Source of the DNA: Dichelobacter nodosus
Lineage (GTDB): Bacteria > Pseudomonadota > Gammaproteobacteria > Beggiatoales > Beggiatoaceae
DNA: 37,039 nt
Reading direction: 5' to 3'
NCBI GenBank assembly: GCA_020720085.1
Contig: DYPE01000013.1
Coordinates: 1 to 37,039 of the forward strand
The position numbers and the translations under genes were made by a program. The notes beneath the pieces are model-generated. The model had not been told where the DNA came from. It made no database searches and saw only the letters and a program-made list of their open reading frames with translations. Positions 27,627 through 36,710 of the stretch are shown here, piece by piece; the first letter of the stretch is position 1, and the number at the start of each line of letters is the position of its first letter.

Positions 27627-29942
27627 ATGTCTGAAGAATTTTACCAAAATGCTCTGCGCTACCACCGCTACCCCACGCCGGGCAAATTGTCCGTGCAGGC
27701 CACTAAACCGCTGGCCACACAATATGATTTATCGCTGGCCTATTCCCCGGGCGTGGCAGCGGCGTGCCGTGAAATTGAGCGCGATCCGCGTGAGGCTTGC
27801 AACTACACCGCCAAGGGCAACTTGGTCGCAGTGATCAGCAACGGCACTGCCGTATTGGGCCTGGGCGCGATTGGCGCATCCGCCTCCAAGCCAGTCATGG
27901 AAGGCAAAGCTGTATTATTTAAGAAATTTGCCGGAATTGATGTGTTCGATATTGAAATTAATGAACGCGATCCAGATCGGCTGGTGAACATTATCGCCAG
28001 CCTGGAACCCACGTTTGGCGCGATTAACCTAGAAGATATTAAAGCGCCAGAATGCTTTATCGTGGAGCGCAAACTCAAAGAACGCATGGGCATTCCCGTG
28101 TTCCATGACGATCAGCACGGCACAGCGGTGTGTGTAGGCGCGGCTCTACTCAATGGCTTGCGCCTCTTGGGCAAACGCGCGCAAGACATCAAATTGGTCA
28201 CCTCCGGTGCAGGTGCAGCCGCATTGGCGTGCTTGGATTTGCTGGTGGAATTGGGCGTGCGCCCACAAAATATCATTGTCACCGACATTGACGGCGTGGT
28301 GTATCTGGGCCGGGAAGTTGGCATGGACGAGTTCAAGGCGCGCTATGCCGTAGACACTCCCGCGCGCACCTTGGCCGACGCGCTGGCGGGCGCGGACGTA
28401 TTTCTTGGTTTGTCTGCCGCGCATGTGCTCAAACCGGAGATGTTAGCGCGCATGGTGGAGCGCCCGTTGATTTTCGCGCTCGCCAATCCAGTGCCAGAAA
28501 TCATGCCCGCTGAAGCGCGTACCGTGCGCCCGCTGGCGATTATTGCCACGGGCCGTTCGGATTATCCCAATCAAGTCAATAATGTACTGTGTTTTCCATT
28601 TATTTTTCGCGGCGCATTGGACGTGGGGGCCAGCGAAATCAACCAAGCCATGAAACTGGCGTGCGTACAAGCCATTGCGGATTTGGCTTACGAGCGTGCG
28701 GGCGGCATGGCAGCGGCAGAAACCTCGGAAATTTTGCACCAAGCCTATGGTTCACAAGAATTGGTATTCGGTGCCGATTATCTGATTCCCAAACCCTTTG
28801 ACCCGCGCCTGATTGCCGTCATTCCACCGGCAGTGGCGCGCGCGGCCATGGATTCGGGCGTGGCCTCGCGCCCCATTGCCGATTTTGCCGCGTATCAACA
28901 AAGCTTAAGCCGGTTGATGTTCCGCTCTGCCAACATGATGAAAGTGATTTTTGACCGCGTGAAAGCGCGCCCGCAACGGCTGATTTTTTCCGAGGGCGAG
29001 GATGAACGGGTACTGCGCGCAGTACAAGTGTTGTTGGAGGAAGGCTGTTGCGCCAGCGCCCTGTTGCTCGGACGGCGCGCAGTGATTGAAGAACGCATCC
29101 GCACCTTGGGGTTATCCCTACCGCTTAGCCATCCGTCTGTACGCATCGTGGACACCGCCGACTGCAATTGCCTGCCCGAATTGGCTACCGAATACCACAA
29201 CATCATGGGACGGCGCGGCGTATGGCCCGCAGAGGCGGAAGTGGCGGTGCGCACCAATTCCACGGTAATGGCGGCATTGATGCTGCGCCGCAACGAAGCG
29301 GACGCGCTGATTGTTGGGCCAGTGGGCAGCTTTCGCGAGCATTTGCGCGACGCTGTGAACGTGATTGGCTTGCAACCGGGGGTGCGCCATCCGGCAGGGA
29401 TGCAAATGTTAATTTTGGATAAAGGCACCTATTTTATTGCCGACACTGCCATCAATTACGACCCTAGCGCCGAACAATTGGCAGAAATCACCGTGCTGGC
29501 GGCCCGCCAAATGCAGCGTTTTGGCATGGAACCCAAAGCCGCGCTGGTGTCGCATTCCAATTTTGGCAGCACTGACCACCCTTCCGCCGTTAAATTGCGC
29601 GAAGTACTGGCCTTGTTGCAAGCACGTATGCCAGAATTAGAATGTGACGGCGAAATGCAAGCCGACGCGGCGTTGCGTGAGGATGTGCGCTTGCGCTTGT
29701 TTCCGCACACGCCGTTGCGTGGCGAAGCCAATCTGCTTATCATGCCCAACCTAGATGCCGCCAACATCACCTTTAGCGCGCTGCGCGCGCTGGCAGACGG
29801 CGAAGCGGTAGGCCCGATTTTGTTGGGCATGGGCAAGTCAGTGCATTTGCTGGGACGCAGTTCCACCACGCGCAACATTGTTCATTTAAGCTTGATAGCT
29901 ACGCTGGAAGCACATGAAAATCAAGACAATTATAAATTATGA
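27627..29942 (+). CDS. maeB: NADP-dependent malic enzyme with phosphotransacetylase-like domain
   Basis: MaeB decarboxylates malate to pyruvate with NADP. The N-terminal half holds the malic motifs [47 protein letters not shown] and the Rossmann segment [18 protein letters not shown]. The C-terminal ~330 residues form a PTA-like regulatory domain ([58 protein letters not shown]). The 771-residue length is standard. The last codons (NYKL, TGA) are made by the adjoining heptamer repeat. Confidence 0.96.
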   Translation: MSEEFYQNALRYHRYPTPGKLSVQATKPLATQYDLSLAYSPGVAAACREIERDPREACNYTAKGNLVAVISNGTAVLGLGAIGASASKPVMEGKAVLFKKFAGIDVFDIEINERDPDRLVNIIASLEPTFGAINLEDIKAPECFIVERKLKERMGIPVFHDDQHGTAVCVGAALLNGLRLLGKRAQDIKLVTSGAGAAALACLDLLVELGVRPQNIIVTDIDGVVYLGREVGMDEFKARYAVDTPARTLADALAGADVFLGLSAAHVLKPEMLARMVERPLIFALANPVPEIMPAEARTVRPLAIIATGRSDYPNQVNNVLCFPFIFRGALDVGASEINQAMKLACVQAIADLAYERAGGMAAAETSEILHQAYGSQELVFGADYLIPKPFDPRLIAVIPPAVARAAMDSGVASRPIADFAAYQQSLSRLMFRSANMMKVIFDRVKARPQRLIFSEGEDERVLRAVQVLLEEGCCASALLLGRRAVIEERIRTLGLSLPLSHPSVRIVDTADCNCLPELATEYHNIMGRRGVWPAEAEVAVRTNSTVMAALMLRRNEADALIVGPVGSFREHLRDAVNVIGLQPGVRHPAGMQMLILDKGTYFIADTAINYDPSAEQLAEITVLAARQMQRFGMEPKAALVSHSNFGSTDHPSAVKLREVLALLQARMPELECDGEMQADAALREDVRLRLFPHTPLRGEANLLIMPNLDAANITFSALRALADGEAVGPILLGMGKSVHLLGRSSTTRNIVHLSLIATLEAHENQDNYKL

Positions 29943-29977
29943 ATTATGCGTGATTCATTTATAATTCACAATTCATC
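29931..29977. repeat. Imperfect heptamer hairpin at the maeB 3' end
   Basis: Heptamers AATTATA and AATTATG are followed, across a short GCGTGA centre, by TTATAATTCACAATTCAT in reverse orientation. It overlaps the maeB stop codon and precedes the BamE-like gene by some 35 bases. It belongs to the same class as the palindrome at 23449-23501, with poorer pairing, and could end or stabilise the maeB mRNA. Confidence 0.75.
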
Positions 29978-30009
29978 TTCACCACGTATTGTATTGCAAG
30001 GAAAACACT

Positions 30010-30384
30010 GTGTTTTTAATCAAACGATTGCTGACTGTCAGTTTCATTATTGCCCTTGCCAGTTGTTCGCTGGCCTATCGCATTGACTTGCAACAAGGCA
30101 ATGTGGTTACCCAAGAAATGCTGGATCAGTTGCAATTGGGTATGGATAAACGCAAAGTGCGCTTTATCATGGGCACGCCGTTGGTTCAGGACATGTTTCA
30201 TGCGGATCGCTGGGATTTTGTCTACCGCATGGATCGCCGCCGTGCTGAACTCGAACAACGCCACGTAGTGCTGTTTTTTAAGGAGGGCGTGCTGACAGAC
30301 GTGCAAGGAGATGTGGCAGCCCTGCCACCGTCAAAATCTCCCCCACCGCCTGCGTCAATGGATGGTGCGGAACCCTTATTGTAG
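30010..30384 (+). CDS. bamE: BamE/OmlA (SmpA)-type outer-membrane lipoprotein
   Basis: BamE-type lipoproteins help the Bam complex insert beta-barrels into the outer membrane. The start GTG 30010 has AAGGA seven bases upstream; the frame is open further up but unsupported. Residues 1-19 form a lipoprotein signal ending LASC (Cys19). The SmpA/OmlA domain shows QLQLGMDKRKVRFIMGTPLV and WDFVYRMDRR, typical of the family. A short proline-rich tail (PSKSPPPPASMDG) follows. The product is 124 residues. Confidence 0.88.
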   Translation: MFLIKRLLTVSFIIALASCSLAYRIDLQQGNVVTQEMLDQLQLGMDKRKVRFIMGTPLVQDMFHADRWDFVYRMDRRRAELEQRHVVLFFKEGVLTDVQGDVAALPPSKSPPPPASMDGAEPLL

Positions 30385-30387
30385 GGG

Positions 30388-30503
30388 GGAGTGGTTAGTG
30401 GTGTGAATGGTGAGTGGTGAGTAGTGAGTGGTCAGCGCAAGACTCTCCACTCGTCCCTAATCACCAATCACTCGCCCCTAATCACTACTCACTATTCACT
30501 TAT
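30388..30503. repeat. Long heptamer-repeat array in inverted halves
   Basis: The left half (about 30388-30433) repeats GTGAGTR/GTGAATG heptamers; the right half (about 30444-30503) repeats their reverse complement (CTAATCA, CTACTCA, CTATTCAC). An unpaired centre near CAGCGCAAGACT separates them. It lies between the BamE-like gene and gspF; the gspF ribosome-binding site AAGGA starts right after it. Confidence 0.85.
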
Positions 30504-30516
30504 TAAGGACAGGCAC

Positions 30517-31731
30517 ATGTCAGCGCACCACTATCAATACCACTCCTGTGACGCAGCAGGACAAACGCATACCGGGCGGATGGCCGCAGACAGTGAGCAG
30601 GAAGTGATTGCCTTTCTGCAATCCAAGCGGTTGATTCCTGTGCGTATTGAACTGGCAGCACCAACCCCGCAAGGCACGGGCCTGAGTTGGCGCAAATCCA
30701 TGGGCGCTGGGGATTTAATTGAATTTACCAATGGCTTATGTACCCTGGTGGAATCTCATGTGCCCATTGATAAATCCTTAGGGCTACTGGAAGGTTTGAC
30801 GGAGAAACCAGCGGCCAAGGAACTCATTGGCCACTTGCGCCGTGAAGTCAAAGAAGGCCACAGCCTGGCAGATGCACTGCAAACCAGGCCAGAAATATTT
30901 TCGCGCATGTACGTCAACATGGTGCATGCGGGCGAGGAAGGCGGCATTTTGCACCACCTGCTGCCCAAATTGGCGCATTTTCTCGAAGCAGCCGCCGACG
31001 CGCGGCGCACGGTGCTGTCTGCGATGATTTACCCGGTGATTTTAGCGCTGGTGGGCGTGGTGAGCGTGGTTATGTTGCTGATGTTTGTGGTGCCGCAATT
31101 TGCCAGCATGTTCGAGGACATGGGCAGCGCTGTGCCGCCATCCGCCGCTTTTTTATTAGCAGTTAGCGCCTGGTTAAAAATATACTGGTGGCTGTTGCCT
31201 GCCATTCCGGTGGCTGCGTTGTATGGCTGGCGGGAATGGGGGGCCACGTCTGCGCGCAAGCTGCACCGCGACACCTTTATCTTAACCCTGCCCATTATGG
31301 GCAATCTGACCTTGGAGGCCGAATCCGCACGCTTTTGCCGCACCCTGGGGTCATTGCTGAGCGCGGGCATTCCCTTGCTCAAAGCGCTGGTAATTGCGCG
31401 CGGCGTAATGGAAAACAACCGACTGGCTTTGGCCTTAGAGCAGGCTGAGGAAGCCGTGCGCGGCGGTACGGGGTTAGGCCGCGCCCTGCAAAACGCCGGG
31501 TATTTTCCAGTATTGCTGTCGCAATTGGTGATTGTGGGCGAAGAATCAGGCCGCACTGCCGAAATTCTCGGCAAATTGGCAGAATCATTTGATGTAAAAG
31601 TAAAAACCCAAACCGCCCGCCTGGTGGCCATGCTAGAGCCATTGCTGATTTTAGGTTTGGGACTCATCATTGGCGGCATTGTCATCACCATGCTCTCCGC
31701 CATTTTCAGTATCAACGAACTGCAAACCTAA
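30517..31731 (+). CDS. gspF: Type II secretion inner-membrane platform protein GspF
   Basis: A 404-residue GspF/PilC-family protein. Two T2SSF domains are separated by membrane helices at about 170-195 (SAMIYPVILALVGVVSVVML), 215-240 and 370-400 (LEPLLILGLGLIIGGIVIT). The repeats share FTNGLCTLVESHVPIDKSL and FCRTLGSLLSAGIPLLKAL, and MVHAGEEGGILHHLLPKLA with LVIVGEESGRTAEILGKLA. It forms the platform that transmits motion from the GspE ATPase. The start ATG 30517 has AAGGA at 30505-30509; the open frame goes further upstream through the repeat array. gspE is not adjacent. Confidence 0.93.
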   Translation: MSAHHYQYHSCDAAGQTHTGRMAADSEQEVIAFLQSKRLIPVRIELAAPTPQGTGLSWRKSMGAGDLIEFTNGLCTLVESHVPIDKSLGLLEGLTEKPAAKELIGHLRREVKEGHSLADALQTRPEIFSRMYVNMVHAGEEGGILHHLLPKLAHFLEAAADARRTVLSAMIYPVILALVGVVSVVMLLMFVVPQFASMFEDMGSAVPPSAAFLLAVSAWLKIYWWLLPAIPVAALYGWREWGATSARKLHRDTFILTLPIMGNLTLEAESARFCRTLGSLLSAGIPLLKALVIARGVMENNRLALALEQAEEAVRGGTGLGRALQNAGYFPVLLSQLVIVGEESGRTAEILGKLAESFDVKVKTQTARLVAMLEPLLILGLGLIIGGIVITMLSAIFSINELQT

Positions 31732-31758
31732 TCAAGGTTCTTAAGATTGACTCAACCC

Positions 31759-34077
31759 ATGAATATGCACAAAACTGTCCGTTTTTCCCGCGCAGCCCTG
31801 CTTGGCCTGTCCGCCATGCTGCTTGCTTCCTGCGCCAACCTGTCGCACACCAAAACCAAATCACAACCGCGCGCCGCCGATTTGGCGGTTGCCAACTTGC
31901 CGTCCGCCCAGCCTATGGCCAACCCGCTGGAAACCGTGCGCGAGGAACACCATGACGTTCCGCGTCCGCCGTTGCCGGAATTCAACCAGCCTGGCAGCCT
32001 GCCGCCGCTGCCCGTTTCCACGGCATCCATGCCCGAGATGCCCAAAGTGGCCGCCGCCGATGACATTGTGGTGCTGGACTATGAACAAACCGACTTACGC
32101 CAGATTTTAGAGGAATTGGCCAGCGTGCTGGGCATTTCCATGGTGATTGACTCCTCCATTGCTGATAAAGTCACTGTGCGCACATCGCCAGACAAGCCAT
32201 TGAAACAGAAAGACATATGGCCATTATTGCAATTGCTGATGACCGACGCAGGCATCATGATGGAACGCCAAGGCGAAGTGTACTACGTCAAAAAAATGCC
32301 CCTGCCTGTGCCGCCGGACATTGGCAGCCGTGGCAATGCTGAACGTTCCACCGCGCCAGAAGTGATGCAAATCACACCGTTGCGCTACATCAGCGCCGAA
32401 TCCGCGCTAGAAGCCGTGCGCCCTCTGCTCGACCAGCAAGGCCGCTTGGTCTCTTTGCCCACGCTGAATATTATCGGTGTGGTTACCGCGCCGCCGCGCT
32501 TGCAACGCATCAACCAACTGCTATCGTTGCTGGACGCAGATCCATTTCAACACCGGGGTATACGCCTATACCGTCTGAGCAATGCCAAAGCATCGGAAAT
32601 TCAAGAAGATTTAGGCAAAATTCTGCAAGCGGTAGAAGGCGCAAAACCCTCTTATGCCATTGTTGCGCTGGAACGCATCAACGCCATTTTGGCCATTGCC
32701 CCGCCCAACCGAGGCTTTGAGCAAGTCAGCCAATGGGTGCGCATTTTGGATGAAAAAAACGACGAAGGCGGCGAACAGGTATTTATTTACCGCGTGCGCA
32801 ACCTAAAAGCCGCCAGCTTGGCGTCCACACTGTCCGAGGTATTCAAGTCGGATGATGACAAAACAGCCAAGTCTAAGCCCCCACAAGTGCCGGGTGTACC
32901 GCCGGAAGCCTTGCAAAATCCCAACGAACCGCCGCCCGAAGCGCCCACCCCACCGCCAGAAGGCCAGACCCTCAAAATTTCCGCTGAGCTAAAAGTCACC
33001 ATTGTGGCGGATGAAGACACCAACAGCCTACTGGTGCGCGCCCGCCCGCGCGATTACCGCCAACTGCTCGAAACCATCACAGTGCTGGATCAAGTGCCCA
33101 AAGAAGTCATGATCAACGCGGTTATTGCCGAGGTCAGCTTATCGGAAAACACCCGTTTCGGCGTGGATTGGGGCTATTTCTTCGGCAGCCGAGGCTTTGT
33201 GGGCACCAACTTCGGCATTGCCGGTACCGACCGCCTGCGCGCGGACAATGCAGACAGCAAATATGACAAATTTAATTTTGCCAATCTAAGTGGCCTGGTG
33301 CTACGCGACGTGGGCGATCATTTAACCGCCATGCTCAACCTGGTGGGCACAGACAACAACGTGCAACTGCTGTCGCGGCCCTCCATTTTGGTGCGCAATA
33401 ACCAAGAAGCCACCATGAACGTCGGTTCCGACGAACCAACCATCACCCGCATCAACACCTCCACGCAAAGTGCGCTGAACAGTAATTTCAGCGCATCCAA
33501 CGAAGTGCAATACCGTCAAACCGGTATCACGCTCAAAGTAACGCCGCACATCAACGAAGACGGCATTATCAACATGGACATTTTCCAAGAAATATCCTCG
33601 CTGGGCGCAGAACGCACCGAACAAAAACTGCCTTCCTTCACCCAACGCAAGATAGAAACTTCCGTGGTGGTGCGCGATGGCAGCGCCATCGTGCTGGGCG
33701 GCCTGATTCAACGCCGCGCCACCAACACCCAAGCTGGCCTGCCCGGCCTGATGGATGTGCCGCTGCTGGGTAAATTATTTGCCGACAACAGCAATGCCGA
33801 AGACCGTGTGGAATTGGTGGTCATTTTAGTGCCGCAAATCATCCGCCCCGATGCCGACAACCGCGACTTTGTGCGCGCCTTTAACAACCGCATGGAGCAT
33901 GTCAATTCCCTGCTCAATGACAGCGAAGTGCCGCTATTTTGGAATTGGCAAACCCCCATGCCTGCGCCCAAACCCGCGCCAACGCAGCCCGCTCCGTCCA
34001 CGGAAGGCCCCAAACCACCACCTGGAGAAACGCCGGATGAAAATTCCCCACAGCCCTCTGAACCCATGGATTTTTGA
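31759..34077 (+). CDS. gspD: Type II secretion outer-membrane secretin GspD (lipoprotein)
   Basis: A secretin of some 772 residues. A lipoprotein signal ends LLASC at residue 25, so this GspD carries its own lipid anchor. An N0 domain follows (IVVLDYEQTDLRQILEELAS), then N1-N3 repeats (LRYISAESALEAVRPLL; YRLSNAKASEIQEDLGKIL; YRVRNLKAASLASTLSEVF) and the secretin core (EVMINAVIAEVSLSEN, FGVDWGYF, GITLKVTPHINEDGIINM, TSVVVRDGSAIVLGGLIQR, VPLLGKLF). A proline-rich linker (PPQVPGVPPEALQNPNEPPP) sits in N3, and a proline-rich tail ends the protein. The gene overlaps the next by 41 bases. Start ATG 31759 is preferred to TTG 31747. Confidence 0.93.
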   Translation: MNMHKTVRFSRAALLGLSAMLLASCANLSHTKTKSQPRAADLAVANLPSAQPMANPLETVREEHHDVPRPPLPEFNQPGSLPPLPVSTASMPEMPKVAAADDIVVLDYEQTDLRQILEELASVLGISMVIDSSIADKVTVRTSPDKPLKQKDIWPLLQLLMTDAGIMMERQGEVYYVKKMPLPVPPDIGSRGNAERSTAPEVMQITPLRYISAESALEAVRPLLDQQGRLVSLPTLNIIGVVTAPPRLQRINQLLSLLDADPFQHRGIRLYRLSNAKASEIQEDLGKILQAVEGAKPSYAIVALERINAILAIAPPNRGFEQVSQWVRILDEKNDEGGEQVFIYRVRNLKAASLASTLSEVFKSDDDKTAKSKPPQVPGVPPEALQNPNEPPPEAPTPPPEGQTLKISAELKVTIVADEDTNSLLVRARPRDYRQLLETITVLDQVPKEVMINAVIAEVSLSENTRFGVDWGYFFGSRGFVGTNFGIAGTDRLRADNADSKYDKFNFANLSGLVLRDVGDHLTAMLNLVGTDNNVQLLSRPSILVRNNQEATMNVGSDEPTITRINTSTQSALNSNFSASNEVQYRQTGITLKVTPHINEDGIINMDIFQEISSLGAERTEQKLPSFTQRKIETSVVVRDGSAIVLGGLIQRRATNTQAGLPGLMDVPLLGKLFADNSNAEDRVELVVILVPQIIRPDADNRDFVRAFNNRMEHVNSLLNDSEVPLFWNWQTPMPAPKPAPTQPAPSTEGPKPPPGETPDENSPQPSEPMDF

Positions 34078-34402
34078 CGCAAATGAAGCCAATTTTGCCG
34101 AACGGGTGATTGACGGCTCGCACCAGGCCGATATTTTGGTCGATTTCTGGGCCGACTGGTGCGGCCCCTGCACCATGCTCACGCCCGTGCTTGAAGACGT
34201 GGTGCGCGAATACCACGGCCAGGTTTTGTTGGCCAAGGTAGAAGCGGATGAAAACATGAAACTGTGCGGCCACTACAAACTACGCGGCTTTCCCACCGTG
34301 CTGCTGTTTCAGCGCGGTGAATTGACCAGCCATTTCAGCGGCGCTAAACCCCGCCACTGGGTACGTGATTTTATCAACCAACACATACGTAGGGCGGATT
34401 AA
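34037..34402 (+). CDS. Thioredoxin-fold oxidoreductase
   Basis: A 121-residue cytosolic thioredoxin-like protein. The redox site is WADWCGPC, with the cis-proline segment FPTVLLFQRGE and DENMKLCGHYKLRGF before it. The extra cysteine in KLCGHYKLRG is unlike classical TrxA. No signal peptide is seen. It starts inside the gspD gene (GGAG at 34024-34027, nine bases before ATG 34037), which suggests cotranslation with the secretin. Confidence 0.9.
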   Translation: MKIPHSPLNPWIFDANEANFAERVIDGSHQADILVDFWADWCGPCTMLTPVLEDVVREYHGQVLLAKVEADENMKLCGHYKLRGFPTVLLFQRGELTSHFSGAKPRHWVRDFINQHIRRAD

Positions 34403-34449
34403 GGCGCGTCTGGCTTGTGCTGAGCCTGTAAGCGTGCGCCGTATCCGCC
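34389..34449. repeat. GGCGGAT-type inverted repeat after thioredoxin
   Basis: GTAGGGCGGATTAAGGCGC at the left and GCGCCGTATCCGCC at the right pair with two mismatches, the left arm overlapping the thioredoxin stop region. GGCGGAT/ATCCGCC palindromes are a common dispersed repeat class in proteobacteria. A third GGCGGAT follows in the next hairpin. Confidence 0.65.
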
Positions 34450-34456
34450 GCACCAC

Positions 34457-34486
34457 AAGGCGGATAGGCTGCGCTGAATCCGCCTT
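34457..34486. terminator. Hairpin between convergent genes
   Basis: AAGGCGGAT and ATCCGCCTT are perfect reverse complements (9 bp) around a 12-base loop. It overlaps the stop codon of the minus-strand NTPase-TPR gene and follows thioredoxin, so it could end either transcript; no clear T run supports it. Confidence 0.5.
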
Positions 34487-35841
34487 ATGCTAAGCCCAAA
34501 TTCCGCCGAATCTTCTCCGGCAAACTCTCTATCACCGCTTTGCGCTTCGCCCGCCAGTCCGCCGCTTCCTCCGGCTTATCCTCGCGCTCGGCAATCTCGG
34601 CAAGAATGGCGTAGGTTTTCCAAATCTCCACCCCCACCGGGTCTAGTGTTTCCATAATCGCCAACGCCTGCGTCGCCAGTTGCCGCGCTTCCGCCAGGCG
34701 GTCTTTTTGTCCCAAACTCAGCAGCAGGACGGCGAGGTTGTTGAGGGCTTTGGATTCACTCGCCGTATCACCAGCAGCGTGCAAACCCGCAATCGCCTTG
34801 CGAAACCAGTCCTCCGCCTCGGCGGGTTTGCCGACTAATAGGGTTACTGTCGCCAATTGATTCCAGCTTTCCGCCGCGCCTTGCAGATTGCCTTGGCTTT
34901 CATTCAAGCGCGCCGACTCCCGACATGCCTGTTCCGCCGCGTCCCACTGTCCGGCTGCTTGGTAGGTCATGCCCAGTTGGTGATGAATAACGGCTTCTGA
35001 GCCAGGTTCATTGATTTGGCGAAAAATCCCCAGCGCGGCTTGATAGCGCTGTGCCGCTTCCGCCAGTTGTCCTTGTCGCAGCGCCAGGGTGCCGAACTGG
35101 CCGTTAATTGCGCCTATTGACCGCGCATCGCCAAGCTCTTGCATAATCGCCAGCGCTGCCTGGTATGCCGCTCGTGCGCCGGGGTAGTCGCCTAAGTCTG
35201 TCAGCACGTCGCCCAGGTCGATGTGTGCTAGGCCGGTTCCGCGTTTCACGTCTTGGTCTTGCTCTAAGCCCGCCAATTCTTCCAGTTTTTGCCGATACCG
35301 CGCCGCCGCCTCGCCCAACTGCCCTTGCATTGCTAAGCAACGTCCCAACATGCCCAAAGTCACGCAACGCTGATAACTCGGCGCAGCGCCCAAACCGTCC
35401 AATAAATCCACAAACACCGCCTGCGCCTCAGTGGCGCGTCCGGCGTTGTACCACTGCTCGCCCAAGCCGAAACGCGCCCCAACCCACGGCTGCGAACTCC
35501 GCTCGCCGCCGCTGTGCGCGGCGCGGGTGGCGAGGCGTTCATGCTCGCGGCGCAAGCCGAAGTAGCCGAGAAATCGGTTGACGTTATTGGCAAACTTCAC
35601 CGCGTCGTTGTCTTTGGCCTCCAGCGCCGCGTTCACCGCTGCCAGCAGATTGGGCAATTCGCGCCGCACCACCGCACGGGCGGCGTGGGGATTGTTTTGG
35701 TCTAACCAAAACAATTCGCCGGATAATTGATAATAGGCTTGGCGATGGCGGCGGCGCAGGCTTTCCGCTTGTGACGGCGTGAGTTTGTTCAGCAGCACCG
35801 GGGCGAGGGTGGGGTGAAAGCGCAGGTAAGTATCACCGCCT

Positions 35842-35874
35842 AAACCTGGCAGGTCTTGAAGACCTGCCAGGTTT
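35842..35874. repeat. 33-bp perfect palindrome inside a coding region
   Basis: AAACCTGGCAGGTCTT, one central G, then its exact reverse complement. On the minus strand it encodes NLAGLQDLPGL within the NTPase-TPR protein, adding eleven codons without changing the frame. It sits in a loop just before DTYLRFHPTLAPVL. Confidence 0.9.
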
Positions 35875-36677
35875 TCAGTTTGGATCAGACCGGTGTGGAG
35901 CAGGGATTGTTTGAGCGCAGGCCAAGTGGATTCATCCGCACCGGGGGCGAGTTCGGACGGTTGATGTTTATTCACTTCAGCGGCAAGTTGTTCTTTATCC
36001 GCCAACATAGACAGCAATAAGGCTTGTAATTGCTGCATGATTTCCGGTGGCAATTCGACATTTTCCGGCAATGGAACCCCCACTGCCCGCGCAATCGCCA
36101 ACATATCGCCTGATTCCATTGCGGCAAGCAGTTGACGACCTTGCGCAACGGTACTGTCTTCATCCACCTTGCCCACGCCGGTCACTTTCAAAATCTGGCT
36201 TTCCATCGCCCCGCCCTGAAACACCGCTAAATTCGGCAACCACGCCCGCGCCTTTGCCTCCAATCTATCCAGCGACAAATTCAAAGACGCCAGCAAACCC
36301 GCGTCCTCACCGCTTTCCTGTGCCAGCAACTCATCCAAACGCGGCGACACATCCGCCAGCGAGCGGCTTTGTAATACTTTTGCCAGCAAACCGATAGACA
36401 GCGGATGAAACGCGACTTTTTCCAACAACTCCAACAAACCCACCCGCGTCAGCGACGGCAAGCCTCGGTCGCGTCCCGGCGGCAGGCGCAAAAGCTGATT
36501 CAGCCAATCCAGCGCGTCTTGCGGCGCTAAACCGGTCAATTGCAGGTGCTGATGCTTGAAACTACCGCTGGTGGGGTATTTGGGATGCTGCAAATCCGGC
36601 AGGCGCGAGGTGAGCAGAATGCGGATATTGGGCGAGTTTTCTGACCAGTGCGCGGCGGTGTCGAGTAATTCGCGTAA

Positions 36678-36710
36678 AGGGGTGTTATCCCTTGCAGGGA
36701 TAACACCCCT
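36678..36710. repeat. Second 33-bp palindrome inside the same coding region
   Basis: AGGGGTGTTATCCCT, loop TGC, then the exact reverse complement AGGGATAACACCCCT. It encodes ARGVIPARDNTPL in the minus-strand frame, again eleven codons, just after Walker B. Its sequence differs from the other palindrome, so it belongs to another repeat family. Confidence 0.9.
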
